A stretch of 61,273 nucleotides of DNA from Nitrospinaceae bacterium. Its GTDB lineage: Bacteria > Nitrospinota > Nitrospinia > Nitrospinales > VA-1. Under the pieces are notes generated by a model that made no database searches, had not been told where the DNA came from, and saw only the letters and a list, made by a program, of their open reading frames with translations. The stretch is from positions 1 through 61,273 of the forward strand of contig JAJDAY010000006.1 in NCBI GenBank assembly GCA_029261655.1. The letters are read 5' to 3'. Made by a program: the position numbers and the translations under genes. This document shows positions 26,055 through 34,505 of this stretch, piece after piece. The first letter of the stretch is position 1; every line of letters starts with the position of its first letter.

Positions 26055-26449
26055 ATCATAAAATTATAATTTCCTCTTTTCTGGCGTTCTTGATGTGGGT
26101 CTTCCTATCCAATGCGGCATTCGGCAACCCTCGAAAAAATACTTCCGTCTCAGAGTACCAATTAGTAGAACTCACAAAGTGCATGACCCAAAATGGTTGG
26201 GCTATTTATTCTTCGGTGACCTGTCCCGCCTGCCGAGCACAGCTGGAGTTGTTTGGCCCAGCCCACATCCATTTAAAAATAATCGAATGTAATCCTCACG
26301 CCCCCGATACACAGGTGGAACTTTGTCTGAAAAATAAAATCAGATACACCCCTACATGGCTGAGAGAGGAAAACGGTCTGGAGATAAAGCGCTATAGGGG
26401 TTATAAAGATTTGCAGGAGCTTTCTTCTATAACTGAATGCAGTTTTTAA
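26051..26449 (+). CDS. Exported thioredoxin-like protein (CPAC active site)
   Basis: The ATG at 26051 overlaps the ccdA stop (ATGA), giving 132 aa. A signal peptide (residues 1-23, ending SNAAFG) is followed by a compact thioredoxin-like domain with the redox motif TCPACRAQ and the cis-Pro region IRYTPTWL. The spacing resembles the periplasmic thioredoxin domains attached to VKOR or that partner CcdA. It probably receives electrons from CcdA and reduces cytochrome or other envelope thiols. A second Cys pair (ECN, LCLKN) is typical of the VKOR-linked type. Confidence 0.82.
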   Translation: MNHKIIISSFLAFLMWVFLSNAAFGNPRKNTSVSEYQLVELTKCMTQNGWAIYSSVTCPACRAQLELFGPAHIHLKIIECNPHAPDTQVELCLKNKIRYTPTWLREENGLEIKRYRGYKDLQELSSITECSF

Positions 26450-26474
26450 TTTTTACTACTTAAAAAACCGGTGA

Positions 26475-27101
26475 TTGAGAAAAAATATTTTCATGTGCGA
26501 TTATTTCTCCTCTATAAAAAGCAAAAGCGCCATAGTGTTACTAACTGTGGGAATTTATTTAATTGCAGCGATGGCCGATATTGCCAGGGCAGAGGAAATG
26601 TCCTGTCGTCCTAAGCCGCCTTACGAAGCACCGGAATACATTGTTCCTCCTCTGAAACCTCAAATATCTAAATTACATCTTAAAGATAATGGAGATGGTA
26701 CGATCACCGACCTGGATAGGGGATTGATGTGGAGTCAAAAGGACAGTTATGCTGATTTGAATAAATGTTTGACTTGGCCCGAGTCCCTGAATTATGTCCA
26801 AAATTTAAAAACCGCAGGACATATTGATTGGAGAATTCCGACTATTAAGGAATTGGCCTCTATATTTGACGATACACAAGAAAATGTCATGGCTTGGGAT
26901 CATCATCCCGAATATCCTTTGGCCCTCGACAAAAAATTTGCTGACGGAGCAGCGTATTGGTATTGGTCCAGCGACATCGGAGGAACGGCATTCACTGAAA
27001 GTTGCGCCAAAACGCTTTACTTTGCGAACGGTTTGATCGAATTTAGAAGGTTTGAACTTTGTAACAACGGTGGAGTGCGTGCGATTAGGGATATTCCATA
27101 A
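26475..27101 (+). CDS. Exported DUF1566 (Lcl-type) domain protein
   Basis: A 208-aa protein with an N-terminal hydrophobic signal region (about residues 15-38). It then has the DUF1566 pattern: DNGDGTITDLDRGLMWSQ, WRIPTIKELASIFD, YWYWSSD, and the C-terminal NNGGVRAIRD. The domain is a C-type-lectin-like fold found in exported proteins of many aquatic bacteria; its role is usually unknown. The start is TTG at 26475 or the ATG at 26493. Cys residues near 42, 96, 176 and 197 could form disulfides. Confidence 0.78.
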   Translation: MRKNIFMCDYFSSIKSKSAIVLLTVGIYLIAAMADIARAEEMSCRPKPPYEAPEYIVPPLKPQISKLHLKDNGDGTITDLDRGLMWSQKDSYADLNKCLTWPESLNYVQNLKTAGHIDWRIPTIKELASIFDDTQENVMAWDHHPEYPLALDKKFADGAAYWYWSSDIGGTAFTESCAKTLYFANGLIEFRRFELCNNGGVRAIRDIP

Positions 27102-27175
27102 ATTATGATGGAGGAATGAAAAAACAAATACCTCCTTTTTGATAAAATATGAGGAGTCCTCGCCTGCCAGACGCA

Positions 27176-28018
27176 TTATTCCCCTTTCAGCATCTTAGCT
27201 CTGGATGTAAACGCCTCTTCTTTAATTCTTCCCGAGGCGATAGTCTCGTAATGCGATCGAACCACCTCATTGCCGTCAAATTCAAAATTCAGGTCGGTCA
27301 CCGAATTTTCCTTCACACGAACCCGTTGGCTTCTGATTTTTATTGAATTATGCCAGGCATTGACCACGTAATCTCCTGGCGGAATATTTTCCATTTGGTA
27401 AGTCCCGTCTTCACCGGAAATAATATAATAGGGATTTTGAACGCGATATCCCCAGGTTTGCATGAATTCGTGCATTCCACAGACCATTTGAAAGATTTCA
27501 TAATTTTTCTGAAAATGAATCTTTCCAACAGAAACTTCCTCAGCAGGGATCGGAATGTTCACAATAATTTTTCCCTGCTCACTCTGGTAGACCTGGCTGT
27601 TATGCATGACCGGATCTACGTTATCTACCTTAAATTTTTCATCCTGTCGAACAACCGTGACGCCCGGTGTGAACTTGCAGTCTTTGGAAAGAATATTTAC
27701 CGGTTGCTTCAAAAAAGGTTTTCCCGCTTCCACATGTTGAAGGGAGATCACCACATCCTTCAAACCACCGTCCGAGGAAACTTGAAAATCGTTCAAGAGA
27801 CGGTTCATATTGTCATCAGTGTCTACCTTCGCGCACAGTTCCAGATTGGGAAAAAGGACCAGATGAAAAATACGAGGTTCAGGAACTTTTCCAGTTAAAA
27901 CTGCTTTCCCCCGAATGGTGCCGCCGTTTTTCACTTCTATTTCCTGGTAGGCGAATCCTTTGCCTAGACATAAAAATAAAGAACCAAATAAAACCATTAA
28001 AAATAAGGATTTTTTCAT
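27176..28018 (-). CDS. Secreted cupredoxin-like / carboxypeptidase-regulatory-like protein
   Basis: A 280-aa protein with a clear signal peptide (MKKSLFLMVLFGSLFLCLGKGFA, quoted in part). The N-terminal half is a GTIRGKAVLTGKVPEP strand region. The middle part carries a likely type-1 copper site: His in VMHNSQVY (near residue 139) and CGMHEFM (near 179), i.e. C-x2-H-x2-M. The C-terminus is a carboxypeptidase-regulatory-like beta-sandwich (YYIISGEDGTYQMENIPPGDYVVNAWH). The same architecture occurs at the C-terminus of the fusion protein at 50.6-52.4 kb. A periplasmic electron carrier or copper-binding role is likely. Confidence 0.75.
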   Translation of the reverse strand: MKKSLFLMVLFGSLFLCLGKGFAYQEIEVKNGGTIRGKAVLTGKVPEPRIFHLVLFPNLELCAKVDTDDNMNRLLNDFQVSSDGGLKDVVISLQHVEAGKPFLKQPVNILSKDCKFTPGVTVVRQDEKFKVDNVDPVMHNSQVYQSEQGKIIVNIPIPAEEVSVGKIHFQKNYEIFQMVCGMHEFMQTWGYRVQNPYYIISGEDGTYQMENIPPGDYVVNAWHNSIKIRSQRVRVKENSVTDLNFEFDGNEVVRSHYETIASGRIKEEAFTSRAKMLKGE

Positions 28019-28686
28019 ACTTCTCCTAGCTCCAATATTTAAAGAGAAACGAATTCACGATTAAAAATAATTTATACCGGGATTATTAATTCTCATCTAT
28101 TACGTTTTAAAATAAGTGGATGTTGACTGCTATTTAGAGTGTCCCGGATTGTCCATTTGGGCATCATTCATAAATTCGCACCAAAGTATTCCCACAAGAG
28201 ATTTATCATTTATTGGTATTTTTGGGCAAAATTTGCCGCACCGTCTTTCGCTATTAGAATAAAACCTTTCGATTAAAAAATTATTAATTGAAAATTAAAA
28301 ATTTTTTAAGGAAACAATCTCCAATCTCTTCGCGCAACTCCCTCAAAAGTTTCACTTTGCTCTATTCGTGGCTAAATCTCTACAGTCGCCTCAAGGAACC
28401 ACTACATTCGAATAGTCTTTCTTGGGATTTTTTTGAAATCCCATTAGCTAAATAATTACCAAACAATTTAAAAGAAAGGGGGGTTAAAGTTTATTTGGTA
28501 AAACCGGTGGAGAAAGAAAAACGGGTCGAAATAGTCACCAGACTGGTGGCGGCTGGTAAGGATATCTCCTTCGAACCGGAATCCAAAAAAGAGAATTTTA
28601 ACTTTGCTGGCGGCAGGGAAGATATAAAAATTATGTTAGCAGGATAGGCAATATTTTATATTTTCAACTTTTTTAAGGAGGGCAAC
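28019..28686. other. Intergenic region upstream of sodC
   Basis: AT-rich and mainly non-coding. It contains a perfect hairpin TGGGATTT/AAATCCCA with a 5-nt loop at 28423-28443 and one possible small ORF (28495-28647). No tRNA, riboswitch or strong promoter was recognised. Confidence 0.4.
28495..28647 (+). CDS. Possible small ORF upstream of sodC
   Basis: A 50-aa frame with a TTG start, MVKPVEKEKRVEIVTRLVAA..., charged and helical in its first half. A ggggggt run lies about 11 nt upstream. It ends 39 nt before the sodC start. No family is recognised; the only support is coding-like composition and position. Confidence 0.3.
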   Translation: MVKPVEKEKRVEIVTRLVAAGKDISFEPESKKENFNFAGGREDIKIMLAG

Positions 28687-29262
28687 ATGAAAAACTTGAT
28701 AGGTTTTGGGGCAATGGCAGTTTTTGGATTGTTGGTTTTAGTGGGTTTAACACCAATCCTGGCAAATGCGGGAGATATTACAGCGACTGCGGATATCATG
28801 GGTTGCACAGATAAGAACATCAACGGAACAGGAACCTTGATAGAACGGGAATCCGCCGAGGGTATCAAACAGGTGGATGTATCGCTAATCGTCAAAGGGT
28901 TGAAAGACGGCCAGCATGCGGTCCACATTCACGAGTCAGCCGCTTGTGAACCTTGTTCAGCGGCAAAAGGACACCACGATCCGGGTCCAAACAGCAATAC
29001 AGCGCCAGATGCTCCCGATTTTAACCATCCTTACCACATGGGAGACCTTGTAAATATTGACGTCAATAACGGGTTGGGGGTCATGACAACGAGCACGAGC
29101 CGCATATCCCTTTCGGATGGACGTCTCAGCATCTTTGATAAGGATGGCGCTTCATTCATTATCCATACCAATGAAGATAAATATTGTGATCAGGATGATG
29201 AGTTGAGCAAGGGTTGTGCGGGAGGATCGAGAGATGCCTGTGGCATCATCAAACGCCGTTAA
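28687..29262 (+). CDS. sodC: Copper/zinc superoxide dismutase-like protein, exported
   Basis: A 191-aa protein with a signal peptide ending PILANAG and a strong aaggagggc Shine-Dalgarno. The SOD_Cu fold motifs are present: HAVHIHESAAC (two copper-ligand His), GHHDPG and NHPYHMGDL (bridging/zinc region), FIIHTNEDKYCDQ (the final copper His and the metal-loop), and the C-terminal GGSRDACGII with the disulfide Cys. It detoxifies superoxide in the periplasm, which fits the neighbouring redox proteins. Metal ligands look complete. Confidence 0.9.
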   Translation: MKNLIGFGAMAVFGLLVLVGLTPILANAGDITATADIMGCTDKNINGTGTLIERESAEGIKQVDVSLIVKGLKDGQHAVHIHESAACEPCSAAKGHHDPGPNSNTAPDAPDFNHPYHMGDLVNIDVNNGLGVMTTSTSRISLSDGRLSIFDKDGASFIIHTNEDKYCDQDDELSKGCAGGSRDACGIIKRR

Positions 29263-29521
29263 ATTCCTGGTTTGGATTTAGCACCCATAGCCAGAGTTTT
29301 GAATTGGAGGATTGTGGGCAACTGAAATTGTTCAGTCGGCTACAGTTCCCTGGGAAAGGTTCAAGTCCATGAAGATAATTGTTTGGCATCAGCTGAAAGA
29401 GGATCAATTGAGGTGAAAGTTAAGAGATATTTTCTGAGAAGCCAATCTCCGCTTTGGGTCGTTACCGGATATGTCTGCTTTCGGCCAAAAGCGGTCATTC
29501 GGCTAACAAAATTTTAAAAAT

Positions 29522-29555
29522 AATGAGGTGAGGCCAATTACCTCGCCTCATTTTT
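29522..29555 (+). terminator. Strong intrinsic terminator ending 5 nt before the next start codon
   Basis: AATGAGGTGAGG and CCTCGCCTCATT pair over 12 bp (one mismatch or wobble) with a 7-nt loop, followed by TTTTT. It would end the sodC transcript, but the T-run finishes only 5 nt before the first ATG of the cytochrome c'-like gene. Transcription of that gene must therefore start within its frame, or read through. Confidence 0.8.
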
Positions 29556-29559
29556 AGAA

Positions 29560-30096
29560 ATGAATAAAATGAAAAAATGGTTTGAACTCATGTTTTTCAA
29601 AAGAAAATCAGTCGCGACCTTATTTATTGCGCTCACAATATTTTCGGCACTGGCTTTAGGATGCACTGCCCATCCGCATCATATGGATAGGGATCATATG
29701 TCGGAGTCCAGCCCATCCCCCCATGAGAGGCAGCCTGAAGGCGACCAACGAATCTCACTTGGTTTGAGCCCGGACGCGCGGAATGCTCATGAGGCTGTCA
29801 TGCGCGAACATTTAGAAGCGATTCATCAAATTGTGGCATCGTTGTCCCGTGAGGATTTCACTCAGGCACAAGAAATCACAGAAAACCAGTTGGGGTTTGC
29901 GAAACACCGAGAAGCCATGCAGCGACAGAATCCTGAGGATTTTCCTCCGGAGTATCACGACCTTGCAATGGCTCATCACCATGCAGCGGAGGATCTGGTC
30001 AAGGTCATCCCCTCAAAAAACCTTAACCAAATCCTTCCATCGCTAGAGCAGACTTTAAAGGCATGTGTGGTTTGTCATCAGGTTTATAGACGTTAA
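29560..30096 (+). CDS. Cytochrome c'-like monoheme lipoprotein
   Basis: Up to 178 aa. A hydrophobic leader ends with a lipobox ALGC near residue 35. A four-helix region follows, ending with a single heme site CVVCHQVYRR at the extreme C-terminus, as in cytochrome c'/c556. The lipobox is followed by a His/Met-rich stretch (HPHHMDRDHM) that could bind copper. The first ATG (29560) sits immediately after an intrinsic terminator; the ATG at 29590 (MFFKRKSV) would also preserve the signal peptide. Members bind NO or act as small electron carriers. Confidence 0.82.
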   Translation: MNKMKKWFELMFFKRKSVATLFIALTIFSALALGCTAHPHHMDRDHMSESSPSPHERQPEGDQRISLGLSPDARNAHEAVMREHLEAIHQIVASLSREDFTQAQEITENQLGFAKHREAMQRQNPEDFPPEYHDLAMAHHHAAEDLVKVIPSKNLNQILPSLEQTLKACVVCHQVYRR

Positions 30097-30134
30097 TAAG
30101 GACTTCGTTCATCTCACTAATTTGAGTACCTATT

Positions 30135-30740
30135 ATGACTTTATTAAAAACGGTCTCTAAATCAGTTTTTGGTTTGCCCTTTTGGTTCATTCTATTTCTT
30201 ATCTTTCCACCTTTCATGACATTAGCCTATTCCAACCAATTGGAAAAACGAGTGGATGCGGAAGTGCTGGCAGATGCAGTTCGGGTGGCCGAGGAAATTG
30301 ATGCAATGCGGTCCGCATTGGCCAAAACTATTGATCCAAACGAAATGGAAGTGGATCAGGAAACGTTTTCAATGGTTTGTAAACCCGTAGGCATGCGGGC
30401 CAAAAAAATCGCCCAGGAAAAGGGCTGGGAGTTTCGTCAGTTGGCCGTAAAATACCGAAATCCAAAAAACAAGGCGGATCCCCAGACTGTGAAAGCGATG
30501 GAGAAATTTGAAGGAGAGTCGGGGTTGCAGGGATTCTGGACGGTAGATTCAAGGTCCGGGAAAGATGGCTTTCGTTATTTTAAAAGGATTGCAGTTGAGC
30601 CCGCTTGCCTGAATTGTCATGGGCAAAAGGAAAAACGGCCCAATTTTATAAAAAGCAAGTATCCCGATGACCGGGCGTTCGGGTTTTCTGCCGGAGATCT
30701 GAGAGGGGTCTATTCTATCAATTTTCAATCAAGAAACTGA
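30135..30740 (+). CDS. DUF3365 (Tll0287-like) heme protein
   Basis: A 201-aa protein with an N-terminal hydrophobic segment (residues 12-31), followed by a PAS-like DUF3365 domain. The family pattern is present: CKPVGMRAKKIAQEKGWEFRQLAVKYRNPKNKAD (quoted in part), a FWTVDSRSGKDGFRYFKRI block, and the heme site CLNCHG (near residue 158) followed by DRAFGFSAGDLRGVYSI. Members are periplasmic or membrane-linked and often serve as sensor input domains for redox or NO; here it stands alone without a kinase domain. Confidence 0.88.
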   Translation: MTLLKTVSKSVFGLPFWFILFLIFPPFMTLAYSNQLEKRVDAEVLADAVRVAEEIDAMRSALAKTIDPNEMEVDQETFSMVCKPVGMRAKKIAQEKGWEFRQLAVKYRNPKNKADPQTVKAMEKFEGESGLQGFWTVDSRSGKDGFRYFKRIAVEPACLNCHGQKEKRPNFIKSKYPDDRAFGFSAGDLRGVYSINFQSRN

Positions 30741-30820
30741 TTCGTCTCGGATCGGTTGATTCAATATCAGTGCTCCTCATATGAAGCATTTGAGGCTTTT
30801 AAAAGAGAAGGATCAAGTCC

Positions 30821-31846
30821 ATGCAGATCATAAAAGGCACCCTAATAGCCCTGTTCTTTTTATCTTTTTCAATGAATCTTGAAGCCGGTGAGTTTGAAGA
30901 CCTGAAGGAATTTTATGAACCGTTGCCAGAGATGAAACACCCCGCGGATAATCCCTGGTCAAAGGAAAAAGAAGAGCTTGGAGCGATGCTTTACTTTGAC
31001 CCACGGCTATCTCAAAGCAACTGGATCAGTTGCATGACCTGTCATCATCCGGGACTGGGATGGGGGGACGGGCTTCCCCGCCCGAACGGTCATGGGCAAA
31101 AAGAACTGGACCGCCATTCTCCCACGATCATCAACAGCGGATATTTTGAAGCTCAATTCTGGGACGGCCGCGCCAAATCTCTTGAAGAGCAGGCTCTGGG
31201 GCCAATCAGTTCCCAGGTTGAAATGAAACAGGATCTTGGGAAATTGGTCAATGAGCTTAAAGCTATTCCAGGGTATGTCCGTTTGTTCAAAAAAGTGTTT
31301 CCCAAAAAAGGAATAAATAAGATAACCATAGCCAAGGCTATTGGCACCTACGAGCGGTCGGTGGTTTCAAAAAATGCGCCTTACGACAAATACTTTGCCG
31401 GGGATAAATCGGCGATGTCTTCTTCAGCTCTAAACGGCATGAAGCTGTTTTTCGGGAAAGCCAAGTGCTCAATATGCCATAATGGACCTATTTTTTCGGA
31501 CAGCGGATTTCATAATATCGGAGTCAAACAGCACGGGCCTCTAAAGGAAGATCTGGGGCGGTACAACGTGACCAAAGAGGATTTCGACAAGGGCGCATTC
31601 AAAACACCTGGGTTGCGGCATATCACCCGGAGCGGTCCCTACATGCATGACGGCAGTGAAGCGACATTGGAAGAAGTGGTCGAGTTTTACGACCGGGGCG
31701 GCGATGTGGCGGAAAACCGGAGTCCTTTCATCACCCCGCTGGAATTGACCAAAAAGGAGAAAAAGGATCTCGTAGAATTCATGAAAGCCTTGGAAGGTGA
31801 ACCTATCATTGTTTCCATTCCAGAACTTCCACCGCCCCATGGATAA
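30821..31846 (+). CDS. Diheme cytochrome c peroxidase (CcpA/MauG family)
   Basis: A 341-aa periplasmic enzyme with a signal peptide (residues 1-22) and two heme sites: CMTCHHPGLGWGDG near residue 72 and CSICHNGPIFSDSGFHNIG near residue 217. Family blocks are LGAMLYFDPRLS, FWDGRAKSLEEQALGP and TPGLRHITRSGPYMHDGSEATLEEVVEFYDRGG. It reduces hydrogen peroxide using electrons from small c-type cytochromes. Next to sodC and several cytochromes it completes a periplasmic oxidative-stress set. Confidence 0.93.
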   Translation: MQIIKGTLIALFFLSFSMNLEAGEFEDLKEFYEPLPEMKHPADNPWSKEKEELGAMLYFDPRLSQSNWISCMTCHHPGLGWGDGLPRPNGHGQKELDRHSPTIINSGYFEAQFWDGRAKSLEEQALGPISSQVEMKQDLGKLVNELKAIPGYVRLFKKVFPKKGINKITIAKAIGTYERSVVSKNAPYDKYFAGDKSAMSSSALNGMKLFFGKAKCSICHNGPIFSDSGFHNIGVKQHGPLKEDLGRYNVTKEDFDKGAFKTPGLRHITRSGPYMHDGSEATLEEVVEFYDRGGDVAENRSPFITPLELTKKEKKDLVEFMKALEGEPIIVSIPELPPPHG

Positions 31847-31906
31847 GTTTGCACAGGTTTTTTCAATGCAAAATAAATTGCGAAGCTTTTGCTGAAAGGT
31901 CAAAAA

Positions 31907-32068
31907 ATGAACAGCATGCCTTTTTACTTCCTATTTGCATCCATGTTTTTAAATTTTGTTGTCGTGGCCTATCAGATCAACAAAAAACACGCGGCCTTGG
32001 TGGTTTCATTTTCAGGGACTTCGATCGTACTGCAGGGATTAGCAATGCGCTACTTCGCAGTTTTATAA
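31907..32068 (+). CDS. Small two-helix membrane protein
   Basis: A 53-aa frame, MNSMPFYFLFASMFLNFVVV..., with two hydrophobic segments (residues 3-22 and 29-50) split by YQINKKHAA. gaaaggt lies 6 nt upstream, giving a reasonable Shine-Dalgarno. It lies in the same direction between the peroxidase and the first tetraheme cytochrome, with 60-70 nt gaps on each side. No family is recognised. It could be a small subunit or membrane anchor for one of the neighbouring cytochromes. Confidence 0.5.
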   Translation: MNSMPFYFLFASMFLNFVVVAYQINKKHAALVVSFSGTSIVLQGLAMRYFAVL

Positions 32069-32138
32069 ATTACATTTGTGCATAAAAGTTTTGAATATTA
32101 ATTTCTCGGGCGATTCTTAATATTGGAAGGAGTCAGCT

Positions 32139-33560
32139 ATGATTAGCAGGCCAATAGATGTAAGGGAAATTATTACCTGGTTTATTTTTTCATATTTCTT
32201 TTTTATATTCCTAATCATGCCCAGTTTTGCTTCGGCGAGTAACGAAGCAAAAGCCGAAAAAATAATTAAAGACCAGTGCACTGTTTGTCACCGGATCACC
32301 GGGGAGGCAAAATCCAGGTTTGAGATCAAAGCGCCGGACTTAATGTGGGCGGGAGTAAAGTTCAAGCGGCCCTGGCTGGTAAGTTTTCTGGCTGGTAATG
32401 AAAAAAATATCTATCAGAAAAATTTCCGCTGGGATGAATCACGCCAACCAGAAAAACATCTGTCTTTGTCCAAAGAGGATGCCGAAACTGTGGCGGATTA
32501 TATCAAGAAGAATTTGCTAGACCCCAGAGTGAAGAAAGACGCCATCGACCTCACCCACTTCACAGAGCTACACGCTTCCTTTGGCAGGCAATTGTTCATC
32601 GAACATTCCTGCACGGGCTGTCACCAGATCATGGATGACGGCAAAAAAGTCGGTGGTCCTCAGAGCACTACCATGTTCACTTCGGGAAAACGGTTGGACA
32701 AGGACTGGATTCTCCGCTTCAATTCAATGCCGCCCGACTTTGTTCCGCATAGCGGGGAATTCGTTGCGGATGTGAGCGAACTGGGGCTTCACTACGTTAC
32801 CGGATTTCTGGCCACCGAGGGGAACGACAGCTTTAAGTTTTATGAGCCCTGGAACAGTGACTATTTCAAAAAGGCGGATGCCGGTCGTGGAAAAGTTATC
32901 TACAAGGAGTATTGCATGCAATGTCATGGCGCCAAGGGTGAGGGCGACGGACCGGCGGCAGAGGGTCTGGAACCCAAACCCGCTATTCACGCCAAGATGG
33001 CATTGGATCAATTCCCCATGGACTATCTTTACAACGTGGTTTATTACGGCGGCAAGGCGGTGGGAAAATCCCCCTACATGCCTTACTGGGGGCTTACCGT
33101 TGGAGAGCAGGGCGTAGCCGACGTGATCGCTTATATGCGAGAAACATTCAAAGGCACAGAAGAGATGGCGGCGGCGCCAGGGAAGAAATCATCGGGAGAC
33201 TGTCCACAAAAACGCAACACCAAAGAGGTTTCTTTCAAATACAAGGGCAAGAAAAACCCCCTGAAACCGACGCCCGCCAACCTGAAAGCGGGAGAAACTC
33301 TGTATCAAAAAACGGCCAAACCCATGAACTGTGCGCTCTGTCACGGAAAACTGGGCGATGGCAAAGGTCCCGGAGGAGCGGGCGTCAAACCCGCGCCTCG
33401 GAACTTCACCTGCCAGGCGACCCTGAAAGATATTTCCGACGGACAAATGTTCGGCGTTATCAAGGCCGGTTCTCCCGGTACAGCAATGCCTGCCTTCAAA
33501 AATCTCAGGGACAAAGAAGTATGGCAATTGATTCACTATATTCGGGAGTTGGCTAAGTAA
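32139..33560 (+). CDS. Tetraheme c-type cytochrome (paralogue 1)
   Basis: A 473-aa exported protein (hydrophobic leader to about residue 33) with four CXXCH sites: CTVCH near 47, CTGCH near 159, CMQCH near 258 and CALCH near 398. The middle part contains the long block LTHFTE-HASFG...PPDFVPHSGEFVADVSELGL-YVTG shared with the paralogue at 34.5 kb. The last ~110 residues are the reusable module with CPQKR, PRNFTC and ISDGQMFGVIK, and a distal Met in GTAMPAF. ggaagga precedes the start. Probably a periplasmic electron-transfer protein; partner unknown. The heme sites are regular class-I type. Confidence 0.9.
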   Translation: MISRPIDVREIITWFIFSYFFFIFLIMPSFASASNEAKAEKIIKDQCTVCHRITGEAKSRFEIKAPDLMWAGVKFKRPWLVSFLAGNEKNIYQKNFRWDESRQPEKHLSLSKEDAETVADYIKKNLLDPRVKKDAIDLTHFTELHASFGRQLFIEHSCTGCHQIMDDGKKVGGPQSTTMFTSGKRLDKDWILRFNSMPPDFVPHSGEFVADVSELGLHYVTGFLATEGNDSFKFYEPWNSDYFKKADAGRGKVIYKEYCMQCHGAKGEGDGPAAEGLEPKPAIHAKMALDQFPMDYLYNVVYYGGKAVGKSPYMPYWGLTVGEQGVADVIAYMRETFKGTEEMAAAPGKKSSGDCPQKRNTKEVSFKYKGKKNPLKPTPANLKAGETLYQKTAKPMNCALCHGKLGDGKGPGGAGVKPAPRNFTCQATLKDISDGQMFGVIKAGSPGTAMPAFKNLRDKEVWQLIHYIRELAK

Positions 33561-33681
33561 AAGGAAAGCTTGCGAAAAATTTGAACTCTTTCTACTCGGG
33601 GAATCCGGAAGTAAAAGCTTTGGGTTCCCTAAAGTGAGAATTTTCTGAAATAAGACTAGGATCAATTGGAGGGGAATAACG

Positions 33682-34461
33682 ATGAAAAAAGGAACTCTTT
33701 TAAAAGTATTTGGTTTTATGATGGCGATTTTTTGCCTGGCAGAGACCTGCTGGGCGGAACCCACGAATATTACCGTCCGCGTAATCAGTAAAGACGCGAA
33801 GTTTATCGGCTCCAGTATGGGCGGGGCGCTGATACTGCTTCGGGATGCGCAAACGGGAGAACTGCTTGCCCGTGGCAAAACCCAGGGGAGTACAGGGGAC
33901 GTCAACCGCATAATAAAGGAGGACCATAAGCGAGGGCTCCCATTATCTTCAGAGGGCTCAGCCAAGTTCTCCGCAACACTTGATTTGAATGAGCCACGTT
34001 TGATAGAAGTGTCCGCATTTGGTCCTATGGCGCAATTGCAGTCCGCCAATCGTGTTTCCGCAACCCAGTGGGTGGTACCTGGAAAACACCTGACCGGTGG
34101 CGATGGTTGGCTTCTTGAAATGCCCGGTTTCGTGGTCGATGTGTTAGAACCCCCGGCGCCCTTGAAGCTGAAGGGGACTCCACAGATGGTGAAACTTAAA
34201 GCCAATGTGAGGATGATGTGCGGTTGCCCTATTAAACCGGATGGACTGTGGGACGCCAATCGACTTGAAGTCAAAGCCCTTGTCAAGAGAAACGGCAAGC
34301 CCATTGAAACAGAATCTCTATCCTTTGCCGGCGCAACCAGTCAGTTCTCGGGAACGGTAAAAGTGAAGGAACCAGGCATTTATGATGTCATGGTCTATGC
34401 CTATGATCCTAACAATGGAAACACCGGAGTGGATTCCGTTACCTTCATGGTTTCCAAATAA
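33682..34461 (+). CDS. Secreted beta-rich protein between tetraheme cytochromes
   Basis: A 259-aa protein with a signal peptide cut near CWAEP and a strong ggagggg Shine-Dalgarno. The rest is strand-rich: an N-terminal domain (TNITVRVISKDAKFIGSSMGG) and a C-terminal Ig-like part (ANRLEVKALVKRNGKPIET, GIYDVMVYAYDPNNGNTGVDSVTFMV). A CGCP motif at about residue 180 could bind metal or form a disulfide. I do not recognise the family. It is flanked on both sides by the tetraheme paralogues in the same orientation and probably works with them in the periplasm. Confidence 0.7.
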   Translation: MKKGTLLKVFGFMMAIFCLAETCWAEPTNITVRVISKDAKFIGSSMGGALILLRDAQTGELLARGKTQGSTGDVNRIIKEDHKRGLPLSSEGSAKFSATLDLNEPRLIEVSAFGPMAQLQSANRVSATQWVVPGKHLTGGDGWLLEMPGFVVDVLEPPAPLKLKGTPQMVKLKANVRMMCGCPIKPDGLWDANRLEVKALVKRNGKPIETESLSFAGATSQFSGTVKVKEPGIYDVMVYAYDPNNGNTGVDSVTFMVSK

Positions 34462-34505
34462 ATGTTTTCTAAGTTTTCCTTTTAAACCAATTCTTTGGAA
34501 AAAAA

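Noticed and set aside
33189..34304. 371-codon open frame on the minus strand
   Set aside because: Antisense to the tetraheme cytochrome end and the secreted protein, both of which have clear signal peptides and motifs.
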